A stretch of DNA of 56,865 bases from Burkholderia arboris (GTDB lineage Bacteria; Pseudomonadota; Gammaproteobacteria; Burkholderiales; Burkholderiaceae). Shown here piece after piece: positions 16,046 through 22,842 of the stretch. Under the pieces are notes generated by a model. That model was given only the letters and a program-made list of their open reading frames with translations. It ran no database searches and was not told the DNA's origin. Within the stretch, counting starts at the first letter, position 1. Each line of letters begins with the position of its first letter. Where the stretch lies: contig NZ_CABVPX010000044.1 of NCBI RefSeq assembly GCF_902499125.1, positions 1 through 56,865 on the forward strand. The letters run 5' to 3'. A program made the translations under genes and the position numbers.

Positions 16046-18081
16046 GCAAGCCCGCCATCCGCGTGAACAGTCCCTGGCGAACCCGCCGGCTCGGATACGG
16101 AGTCCGGATGATGCGTGCGTGCGCGCCGCAGCGTCAAGACGAACAGCGCACCGCCCGACGGCGCATTGCGCGCGGTCAGCGCGCCGCCCGCGTCGCTCGC
16201 GATCGACGACGAGATGGCGAGGCCGAGCCCGAGCCCGCGCCCCATTTCCTTCGTCGTGAAGAACGGTTCGAACAGACGGGGCAGCAGGTCGGGCGCAATG
16301 CCGGAGCCGTTGTCGCGCACTTCGACCGCGAGCGTCGCGGCCGACACCGCGATCGTCACTTCGATCGCCGGCGCCGCGACGCCGGCCACCGCGTCGAGCG
16401 CGTTGCCGAGCAGGTTGATCAGCACCTGTTCGAGGCGCAAATCCTCGCAGCGTGCAACGAGCGCCGGATAGTCGCGCGCGAGGTCGAGCGGCTCATCGTG
16501 CGCGGGCGACACGGTTGCATCCTGCAGCGTCAGCGTGAGCGCGACGCCGCCCAGGCGCTCGCCGAGCAGCGACAGCACGCTGCGCAGCGCGCGCACGACG
16601 AGCGCCCGCTCGTTGCGCGGCTTCGCGCGGCCGACGAACAGCTTCAGCTGGTTCGTGATCTTGCCCATCCGCTCGGTGAGCGCCGCGATCGCCTCGAGGT
16701 TCTCGCGCGCGGCCGCCTGCTCGCCCCGGTCGAGCAACACGCGCGTGTTGTCCGAGAAGCTGCGCAGCGCCGCGAGCGGCTGGTTCAGTTCATGCGTGAT
16801 GCCGGCCGCCATCTGGCCGAGCGCGGCGAGTTTGCTCGCCTGGATCAGTTCGTCGTGCGCGGCGCGCAGCTCCTGCTCCGCGTGGATCCGGTCTCCGACT
16901 TCCTTCTGCAACTGCTCGTTCGCTTCCGACAGGTCGGCCGTACGCTCCTCGACGCGCCGGTTCAACTCCGCGTACGCCTGCTGCAGCAGTGCGCGGCCGC
17001 GGATCATTTCGCGCACGCGCGCGCGGCGCATCCGCCAGTAGAACGCGAGCAGCGCGACCGACACGAAGCCGAAGCCCGTGACGATCGTCGCGTTGCGCGC
17101 ATCGGTGTCGACGGGCGCGATCGGCGCGAGCGTGACAAGCAGCCAGTCGGGCTCGCCGATCCGGCGCTTGCTGGCGAGGAAGCGCGGCGCGCGCCGGCCC
17201 GGGCCGAGGCGCACGATCTCCGCATCGGCGCCGAGCGTCTGCTCGATGCGCAGCGGCAGCGGCGTGACCGGTTGCTGCGCGTACTGGCGCGTCTCGTAGA
17301 TCGACGCGGCAACGGGGCCCGTGAGCGGACGCAGCGTGTGGTACTTCCATGCGGGCACCGACGACAGGAACACGACGCCGTGATCGTCCGCGACGACGAG
17401 CGGCTCGGACGCATCGGCGCCCTGGAACCATTCGAGGTTGAGCTTCACGACGACGACACCCGCGATCTTGCCGTCGCGCCACACGGGCTGCGAGATGTAG
17501 TAGCCGGGGTCGCGCGAGATCGTGCCGATCCCGAAGAAGCGGCCGACCTGGCCGTTCATCGCATCGACGAAATACGGGCGGAAGCGGTATTCGATCCCGA
17601 CGAAGCTGTCGGGCGCGCGCCAGTTGCTGGCGGCGACGCACAGGCCGTCCGCGCCGATCACATAGGTGACGGTCGCGTGCGCGTGTTCGTTGAGATCTTC
17701 GAGATAGCGGTTGACGCGCGCGGTGTAATCGCCGCGCTTCGGCTCGGCGAGCAGGTCCTGCACGTACGGATGGCTGCCGAGCAGATAAGGCAGCGATTCG
17801 TAGCGATCGAGCGTGCTCTTGAGCGCGTTGGTGGTGCGGTCGACGCGCACCGCGGCATTGCGCTGCAGCTCGGCGACGCCGCGCCGCCAGGTGATCGTCC
17901 ACGTCAGCGCGCACGCCGCGACGAGCGCGGCGGCTAGCACGACGAGGATGAACAGGCGGCGCGTCACGGTCGTGGCTTCCTGGCGATGCGGATCGCCTAT
18001 TGTGTCATAGGCCTCCGCATCCCCGCGCCGATCGCCGCGTGCCGCGCTGCCGGCGGACGGCGCCGCCGCCTGCTCCTTCAT
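16012..18081 (-). CDS. dctB: Sensor histidine kinase DctB
   Basis: Membrane sensor for C4-dicarboxylates. The 689-residue protein has an N-terminal membrane helix (about 42-64), a periplasmic tandem-PAS (dCache) sensor (about 70-325), a second helix (about 332-350), a coiled coil, the HisKA motif GITHELNQPLAAL (His430) and an HATPase domain with NALDAV, DNGSG and GLGLAIS. The first 40 residues are longer than in rhizobial DctB. The start lies 4 bases after the dctA stop codon, a tight operon. The last residues (about LANEPFRSQCKE) are encoded by the intergenic inverted repeat, so the original C-terminus was probably shorter. Confidence 0.93.
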   Translation of the reverse strand: MKEQAAAPSAGSAARGDRRGDAEAYDTIGDPHRQEATTVTRRLFILVVLAAALVAACALTWTITWRRGVAELQRNAAVRVDRTTNALKSTLDRYESLPYLLGSHPYVQDLLAEPKRGDYTARVNRYLEDLNEHAHATVTYVIGADGLCVAASNWRAPDSFVGIEYRFRPYFVDAMNGQVGRFFGIGTISRDPGYYISQPVWRDGKIAGVVVVKLNLEWFQGADASEPLVVADDHGVVFLSSVPAWKYHTLRPLTGPVAASIYETRQYAQQPVTPLPLRIEQTLGADAEIVRLGPGRRAPRFLASKRRIGEPDWLLVTLAPIAPVDTDARNATIVTGFGFVSVALLAFYWRMRRARVREMIRGRALLQQAYAELNRRVEERTADLSEANEQLQKEVGDRIHAEQELRAAHDELIQASKLAALGQMAAGITHELNQPLAALRSFSDNTRVLLDRGEQAAARENLEAIAALTERMGKITNQLKLFVGRAKPRNERALVVRALRSVLSLLGERLGGVALTLTLQDATVSPAHDEPLDLARDYPALVARCEDLRLEQVLINLLGNALDAVAGVAAPAIEVTIAVSAATLAVEVRDNGSGIAPDLLPRLFEPFFTTKEMGRGLGLGLAISSSIASDAGGALTARNAPSGGALFVLTLRRARTHHPDSVSEPAGSPGTVHADGGLANEPFRSQCKE

Positions 18082-18085
18082 GACG

Positions 18086-19375
18086 TCAGACGCCGGCCGT
18101 CTCGGTCGGCGTGACTTCGCCGCCGCCCTTCAGCGCCTGGCGCAGCTTGTTGCGGTCGAGCTCCTTCTCCCATGCCGACACGACGACCGTCGCGACGCCG
18201 TTGCCGACGATGTTGGTCAGCGCACGGCATTCGCTCATGAAGCGGTCGATGCCGAGGATCAGCACCATGCCCGACAGCGGGATCGTCGGCACGACGGCCA
18301 GCGTCGCGGCGAGCGTGATGAAGCCCGCGCCCGTCACGCCGCTCGCGCCCTTCGACGTCAGCATCGCGACGGCCAGCAGCGTGAGCTGCTGCATCCACGT
18401 CAGTTCGATGTTGGTCGCCTGGGCGATGAACAGCACGGCCATCGTCATGTAGATGTTGGTGCCGTCGAGGTTGAACGAATAGCCGGTCGGCACGACGAGG
18501 CCGACGACCGAACGCGAGCAGCCAGCCTTCTCGAGCTTTTCCATCAGTTGCGGCAGCGCGGCTTCCGACGAGCTCGTGCCGAGCACGATCAGCAGCTCTT
18601 CCTTGATGTAGGACACGAAGCGGATGATCGAGAAACCCGTGAAGCGCGCGATCGCGCCGAGCACGACGAGCACGAACACGACCGACGTCAGGTAGAACGT
18701 GCCGATCAGCTTGAGCAGCGGCACCAGCGAGCCGACGCCGTACTTGCCGATCGTGAACGCCATCGCGCCGAACGCACCGATCGGGGCCAGCTTCGTGACG
18801 ATGTGCACGATGCCGAACAGCACGCGCGTGAGCCCGTCGATGAAATCGGTGACGACCTTGCCGCGCTCGCCGAGGTGTGCGAGCACGCTGCCGAACAGCA
18901 ATGCGATCAGCAGGATCTGCAGGATTTCGCCCTGCGCGAACGCATCGACCATCGTGTTCGGGATGATGTGCATCAGGAAGTCGACCGTCGACTGCCCGTG
19001 CGCCTTCGCCGCGTACGACGCGACGGCCTTGCCGTCGAGCGTCGCCGGATCGATGTTGAAGCCGACGCCCGGACGCAGGATGTGCGTGGCCGCGAGGCCC
19101 AGCAGCAGCGCGAAGGTCGACACGATCTCGAAGTACAGCAGCGCCTTGCCGCCGACGCGGCCCACCTTCTTCATGTCCTCCATGCCGGCGATGCCGGTGA
19201 CGACCGTACAGAAGATGATCGGACCGATCACCATCTTGATCAGCTTGATGAAGCCGTCGCCGAGCGGCTTCATGTCGGTGGCGAGCGCCGGGTAGTAGTG
19301 GCCGAGGATCACGCCGACGATGATGGCGAAGATCACTTGCACATAGAGCACTTTGTAGAAGGGTTTCTTCTTCAC
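18086..19375 (-). CDS. dctA: C4-dicarboxylate:cation symporter DctA
   Basis: Inner-membrane transporter for succinate, fumarate and malate. The 429 residues match the DAACS family: start MKKKPFYKVLYVQ, the serine-rich LGTSSSEAALPQL motif, TGYSFNLDGT, and SKGASGVTGAGF. I start at GTG 19375, which follows AGGA with 7-base spacing and yields the standard N-terminus. An in-frame ATG at 19513 would add 46 residues with no transporter similarity. dctB begins 4 bases after its stop. A sigma54 promoter about 200 bases upstream fits activation by DctD, encoded in the same operon. Confidence 0.96.
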   Translation of the reverse strand: MKKKPFYKVLYVQVIFAIIVGVILGHYYPALATDMKPLGDGFIKLIKMVIGPIIFCTVVTGIAGMEDMKKVGRVGGKALLYFEIVSTFALLLGLAATHILRPGVGFNIDPATLDGKAVASYAAKAHGQSTVDFLMHIIPNTMVDAFAQGEILQILLIALLFGSVLAHLGERGKVVTDFIDGLTRVLFGIVHIVTKLAPIGAFGAMAFTIGKYGVGSLVPLLKLIGTFYLTSVVFVLVVLGAIARFTGFSIIRFVSYIKEELLIVLGTSSSEAALPQLMEKLEKAGCSRSVVGLVVPTGYSFNLDGTNIYMTMAVLFIAQATNIELTWMQQLTLLAVAMLTSKGASGVTGAGFITLAATLAVVPTIPLSGMVLILGIDRFMSECRALTNIVGNGVATVVVSAWEKELDRNKLRQALKGGGEVTPTETAGV

Positions 19376-19484
19376 GATGGTTCCTGCTGAAGTAGATGAG
19401 CCGGTGGAAACGGCGTCACGCGCGCAGGCAAATGTCAGGGGAGCCATTCGCCTGCGCGGCTGCCGTGCCGCAACAAGCGATGCC

Positions 19485-19520
19485 TCAGGACATCCGACAG
19501 GGGAGGAAGGCATTGGTCAT
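19485..19520 (-). CDS. Possible 11-residue leader peptide of dctA
   Basis: ATG at 19520 follows a strong AAGGAGA ribosome-binding site (19527-19533) with six bases between, better than that of dctA itself. It reads MTNAFLPCRMS then TGA, ending 109 bases before the dctA GTG. It lies wholly inside the predicted transcript from the sigma54 promoter. Function unknown; it could be a translated leader or chance. Confidence 0.35.
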   Translation of the reverse strand: MTNAFLPCRMS

Positions 19521-19574
19521 CGATTGTCTCCTTGGTTTAATAGTCGGGCCGGGGGACGGCCGTGCGCTTTATAT

Positions 19575-19590
19575 TGCAAGGTCGATGCCA
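19575..19590 (-). promoter_or_regulatory. Sigma54 promoter of dctA
   Basis: The minus strand reads TGGCATCGACCTTGCA, with GG and GC at the exact -24/-12 spacing. It matches the conserved bases TGGCA and TTGC. Activation by DctD at a sigma54 promoter is the known control of dctA in rhizobia and pseudomonads. Confidence 0.85.
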
Positions 19591-19649
19591 GGTTTCCGGA
19601 ACCCCTCAAGCCGTTGTTTTCATTGTATTTCTCATAATGCGGCAGGCAA

Positions 19650-19673
19650 GGAAATCCGGGATTCCGGATTTCC
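19650..19673. promoter_or_regulatory. Dyad upstream of the dctA promoter, possible DctD site
   Basis: Perfect inverted repeat of 10 bases (GGAAATCCGG and CCGGATTTCC) around a 4-base centre, 60 bases upstream of the -24 element. Assignment to DctD is inferred from position only. Confidence 0.45.
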
Positions 19674-19727
19674 GGAAAATATTCGTCCGGGGATTCGGAC
19701 GGATGGGCGGATTCTTCCGATGAATTG

Positions 19728-19803
19728 GTGCTGCACGGCGTGACCGGTCAGCAGGCCCGTCTGCGCGTAGAAGTCCTGCTGCTCGAATGCGTCGCGCTCG
19801 CGG
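19728..19803 (-). pseudogene. Diverged remnant of the actP 3' end
   Basis: These about 76 bases align without gaps to the last codons of the intact actP gene at 27886-27961. On the minus strand they still encode ERDAFEQQDFYAQTGLLTGHAVQH against ERDAFEQQEFYAQTGVLAGEAVQH in the intact copy. The stop codon is lost (the frame reads on into QFIG) and similarity ends around 19804. This places an orphaned actP tail right beside the dctA control region and marks the left boundary of the inserted island. Confidence 0.8.
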
Positions 19804-19941
19804 CTCGATTCTGCTTGCGAGAAACTTGCTTATCCACGGCGGAGCTGCCTCCGGCATCCGAGGCCGGCCTGGCCTTCAGGATGGGCTGGCGGCCGTGGTT
19901 GGCTTGGGTTCGATCAACCTGAACTCAAGAACTAGGTCAGG

Positions 19942-20490
19942 TTAGTTTCCTGGGCCTCGTTCTTGGTCGCAATCCTTTGTCCCATTCATGTACCTCTGCG
20001 CTTTCTCCGGGGAGACATCTTTTAGTCTGTCAACCTCATCACAACGGGAGTCAGGTGTGCAGGTCATTAAAGATATTTCATATACGTCATCGACAGGAAT
20101 GAAGCCCATAGCACTAACGAGGATCAATCTATCGTTTTTTACCTGATAGCCATAACGCACCGATTGCACGTCCCCACTGCCACTTTCGATTGAAAATATT
20201 TCACCGCATTTTGCCTTAGAACGATAAAGCCTTTGCGCCTCACCAATGTATTGGTACAATTTTTTCTTCTGGTCGAAAACCCAATACCACATACCATCCC
20301 CCGCCCTTCCACCACCATTTACCACTCCGAGGCCACGCTTACCATCGTCTTTTAATTCAATATCAGAATCCACGCTTACAGAATAAGCCCGATTTTCAAC
20401 GATAAATTTATATTCCCGCCTACTTTTCCCTGTAAGCAGGCTAACAGAGACGTGACCTCCATCACCGCCACCACAATACTCAACCTCCAC
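19942..20490 (-). CDS. Putative secreted immunity-like protein, 5' end interrupted
   Basis: Unrecognised family. From GTG 20490 the product is 182 residues, but the same frame runs on upstream and encodes a clear signal peptide (KISFIIIVLSFIFFAPSSASE) back to an in-frame TAG at 20626-20628. Four codons before that TAG is an ATG (20640, MKTK). The natural protein is therefore likely MKTK-x-TAIKIS..., about 228 residues, with an amber mutation at codon 5. The mature part is Cys-containing (CVCSDL, YCGGG, KCGE, TCTPDSRC) and beta-rich. It is the last gene of the vgrG-effector row, the usual place for immunity genes. Whether any protein is now made is unclear. Confidence 0.55.
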   Translation of the reverse strand: MEVEYCGGGDGGHVSVSLLTGKSRREYKFIVENRAYSVSVDSDIELKDDGKRGLGVVNGGGRAGDGMWYWVFDQKKKLYQYIGEAQRLYRSKAKCGEIFSIESGSGDVQSVRYGYQVKNDRLILVSAMGFIPVDDVYEISLMTCTPDSRCDEVDRLKDVSPEKAQRYMNGTKDCDQERGPGN

Positions 20491-20640
20491 CGTAGATACA
20501 ACACCCTCCGATGTTTCTATACGAACCTCCTTCAGATCGCTACAAACACACCTCTCAGATGCTGATGATGGGGCAAAAAATATAAATGACAGAACAATAA
20601 TAATGAACGATATTTTTATAGCAGTCTATTTGGTCTTCAT
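20491..20640 (-). pseudogene. Signal-peptide part of the preceding gene with an amber codon
   Basis: On the minus strand ATG AAG ACC AAA TAG starts at 20640. After the TAG the frame continues ACT GCT ATA AAA ATA TCG TTC and encodes a hydrophobic stretch ending at APSSASE, a textbook signal peptide with cleavage site. No in-frame ATG, GTG or TTG lies between the TAG and GTG 20490. Read-through, a near-cognate start (ATA or ATT) or loss of function are all possible. Confidence 0.55.
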
Positions 20641-20673
20641 AGACACATCTCGATTCGTAGCAAATTCCCCGCA

Positions 20674-20871
20674 TCACTGAAGCGCATTGCAAACAATCTT
20701 CATTACTGCCTCAATCTGTCGCAACCCAAGAAACACATCAGCTCGATACTTCGAGAATGTTGGAATTGATTTATGGGCACGGGAAGCCAAAAACGTAAAA
20801 ATTCTGAGCCCCAAGAAATCCGATAGATAAGGCACTCGCAAGATGCGCCTCCTATCGATCAATAAAAGCAT
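20674..20871 (-). CDS. Hypothetical 65-residue open frame
   Basis: No recognised family. It starts MLLLIDRRRIL. An internal TTG eleven codons in is preceded by AGGAGG, so the true start may be there. The product is basic and moderately hydrophobic (YLSDFLGLRIFTFLASRAHK), with no signal peptide. It sits between the octamer repeat and the amber-interrupted gene. It could be a remnant of a larger gene rather than a functional one. Confidence 0.25.
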   Translation of the reverse strand: MLLLIDRRRILRVPYLSDFLGLRIFTFLASRAHKSIPTFSKYRADVFLGLRQIEAVMKIVCNALQ

Positions 20872-20883
20872 CTAGCGCACCCC

Positions 20884-20923
20884 GACTCACAGACTCACAG
20901 ACTCACAGACTCACAGACTCACA
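20884..20923. repeat. Five perfect copies of an 8-bp tandem repeat
   Basis: GACTCACA repeated five times without a mismatch. Eight-base units are typical of slippage-prone loci. The minus-strand 46-codon open frame ends inside the array (TGA at 20911-20913). Confidence 0.9.
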
Positions 20924-21051
20924 TCCAGATCATATTTTCCGGCAAGCTCTTCACGAACGAACGTGGTGAATTTTGCGTTCAAATCCAAGAACGAAGCCAG
21001 GCTCACATCCTCATCGACTGCCCGTCGAGGTGAATCCGGTTTCGCTCTCAC
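20911..21051 (-). CDS. Short open frame overlapping the upstream lipoprotein gene by GTGA
   Basis: The GTG at 21051 overlaps the TGA of the preceding gene (21048-21050) in the classic four-base coupling arrangement. It encodes 46 residues (VRAKPDSPRRAVDEDVSLAS...FVREELAGKYDLDVSL), acidic and helical in look, and ends inside the octamer repeat. It was probably once longer, its end being replaced by the repeat; or it may be chance. No family recognised. Confidence 0.3.
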   Translation of the reverse strand: MRAKPDSPRRAVDEDVSLASFLDLNAKFTTFVREELAGKYDLDVSL

Positions 21052-21662
21052 CGCTCCACATTTCCAGTATGAATCTTGAGTTTTTTAATAAACTCACGAA
21101 TGGATTCGATATGAAATTTTGCCATAGCACTAATTTCATTCACGGGGCCAAGATGCTTCTCTATGATGGTGTCGACATAAATGGATAGCGGTAAGTTTCT
21201 GATGACATGTGACGACAAGGCTGCCGTATAGCATGTGGCAGGTTGCCCTAAGCCCGGCGAATCGTCGCGACACAACACATTGTCGACCTCATACACATCG
21301 AACTCACCCAACCTCCTATGCTTCGTTGGATAGAGCCAACCATAAGAACCGCCCGTTACAAAAACATACGCTTCGGATGGTAGCGGTTGTACCCGGCCCA
21401 TATCTTCAGACGAAATATCGGAGTATTTTTTAAACCCATTGTCCCTGGCAGATTCGCTCAACCTTCTACCTGAGAAGCACACCACAAAGAAAAAGTCTTT
21501 CTTCCCAACATCAACACATGTTGATCCATCGAATGACGTTCGGCGATGGGCGTAGTTCGGCAATTCAATAGTAATACCACCACTCAGCTCAAGCTCGCTG
21601 GCGGTGGAGTCGCACGCCCACATAGGGAGGCACGCAAGCAACAGCGACAGCCTCGGCCTCAT
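21048..21662 (-). CDS. Putative lipoprotein, immunity candidate
   Basis: Unrecognised family, 204 residues. The N-terminus MRPRLSLLLACLPMWAC has a short hydrophobic core and a lipobox-like PMWAC (Cys17), so the protein is probably an outer-membrane or periplasmic lipoprotein. The mature part has scattered cysteines (CVDVG, VVCFSG, VLCRDD, ATCYTA) and ends with a helical SIREFIKKLKI. It lies in the minus-strand row after the effector. A periplasmic protein in this position fits immunity to a cell-wall-degrading toxin (inference from family habits). AT-rich compared with the core genome. Confidence 0.65.
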   Translation of the reverse strand: MRPRLSLLLACLPMWACDSTASELELSGGITIELPNYAHRRTSFDGSTCVDVGKKDFFFVVCFSGRRLSESARDNGFKKYSDISSEDMGRVQPLPSEAYVFVTGGSYGWLYPTKHRRLGEFDVYEVDNVLCRDDSPGLGQPATCYTAALSSHVIRNLPLSIYVDTIIEKHLGPVNEISAMAKFHIESIREFIKKLKIHTGNVER

Positions 21663-22096
21663 ATTTGATCCATGACCATTTTAGCGATTCGCTTCGTATG
21701 TGCAATTCGCTGGTTCAGCCCAATTATTCTACTCATCCTTCAATCCACCCAATTAATAGCTCTCTACACATTAAACACATCCTGATCAGAAATCGAGCCA
21801 TTAACAACAACCATGTTTATCGCTTGAAAGCTGTTGCTGACAGCACCCGCGGTCCAATAAAACCTACCCGCATCAATGCAGTTGAATGGCACGACGCTGA
21901 TATGCTATGGATCAGCGACCATGAGGCGACGTAAAGATGCCTTAATCCACCATGATGCATCAAATAAACCAAGTGCGAGCCAATTACGATAGACCCAGTA
22001 ATCTGCATAACTTGGCGGGGTCGATAACTATGTCGGCGCCTTGTGCCACTTTTTAGAAGCCATCATGGCAGCAGCGAACCGCCCCTTGCTCTGGTC
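21663..22096. other. AT-rich spacer between two immunity-like genes
   Basis: No gene I can support. Open frames of 60-90 codons exist on both strands (for example 21665-21934 plus, 21817-22008 minus), but none has a ribosome-binding site or recognisable product. On the minus strand, protein-like stretches broken by stop codons could be a decayed gene of the same kind as its neighbours. Confidence 0.4.
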
Positions 22097-22804
22097 TCAT
22101 TCTTCAAGCAGTTTTATAGACTTGAGGATTTCCATAAAAATTTCGTCGCTCAGCCCTTCATCCAAGTCGAAGTCTCCACCTCGACGCACCAGACAATATC
22201 GACTCATTGTCACTGTTTCTTTCGCGTTTCCAATGATCAACCTGATACATCGGTGTCGATTGTCAAATCGCTCGCAGTGGTCACGACTCGATGCGATGTC
22301 TCGGCCATTTTTGTAAAAATCCTCCGCGATCCAGCCACTCCAATTCGCCCCCACAACCTCAGATATATGCGCCACCCCAGATAATCCACACTCCCCCCCC
22401 TCCAATTCGCTTGTTGAGATGACAGATCCATTTGCAACTCGACGCAAGCCACTTCCATTCGATGAAGCCAGAACATGATCGAGATCACGCCTGTAGATGT
22501 GTAATGCCGGCAGCTTTTCGAGTAGACCTGGATTTTTCTGGCCACCGACTAAAGACCCGATCAGCATTGTTGCTCCACTTTGCTCTCGATACGAGTTCGC
22601 ACAAGGACTGGCCTCAGAATCAGCAATGGGAGCAAGGATCGTCGGAAGGCTAAGTGACAGACCACAGTTCTGATAAAAACCATAATGCTGTGTCGACTCA
22701 CTACCCTCCGAGACAGGGAGCCCAAAAAGGAACACAAAAATGATTACCGACAAACGCGAGAAACCTCGCCCCAGATCAATAAAATTCAATTCATTTTTGC
22801 ACAT
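22097..22804 (-). CDS. Putative periplasmic immunity protein directly after the effector
   Basis: Unrecognised family, 235 residues. It has a basic/hydrophobic N-terminus (SRLSVIIFVFLFGLP, about residues 16-31) that is a signal peptide or anchor. The mature protein has several Cys (NCGLS, SPCANS, GECGLS, DHCERF, RYCLV) and ends IFMEILKSIKLLEE. It starts 38 bases after the effector stop codon on the same strand, the normal place for the cognate immunity gene. A run of eight G (plus-strand C8 at 22393-22400) lies in the coding sequence at the GGEC codons and could slip. Function inferred from position. Confidence 0.7.
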   Translation of the reverse strand: MCKNELNFIDLGRGFSRLSVIIFVFLFGLPVSEGSESTQHYGFYQNCGLSLSLPTILAPIADSEASPCANSYREQSGATMLIGSLVGGQKNPGLLEKLPALHIYRRDLDHVLASSNGSGLRRVANGSVISTSELEGGECGLSGVAHISEVVGANWSGWIAEDFYKNGRDIASSRDHCERFDNRHRCIRLIIGNAKETVTMSRYCLVRRGGDFDLDEGLSDEIFMEILKSIKLLEE

Positions 22805-22842
22805 TACCCCCCCATGAAACCCATTAATAAGCGACGCACAAC

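Larger units (their letters stand above)
19376..19727 (-). promoter_or_regulatory. dctA leader and upstream regulatory region
   Basis: Non-coding apart from a possible 11-codon leader peptide. It holds the sigma54 promoter (19575-19590), a roughly 190-base untranslated leader, and two dyads upstream: GGAAATCCGG-N4-CCGGATTTCC at 19650-19673 and CGTCCG-N6-CGGACG at 19684-19701. Their placement 60-125 bases upstream of the promoter is where DctD enhancer sites would be expected. Confidence 0.55.

Noticed and set aside
19829..19837. TTATCCACG near the island's left edge as another DnaA box
   Set aside because: One mismatch at a conserved position, and isolated; likely chance.
19606..19857. 83-codon minus-strand frame over the actP remnant
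   Set aside because: It is in a different frame from the recognisable actP peptide, so it is not a gene.
21665..21934. 89-codon plus-strand open frame in the island
   Set aside because: No ribosome-binding site, opposite in direction to every island gene, and no recognisable features.
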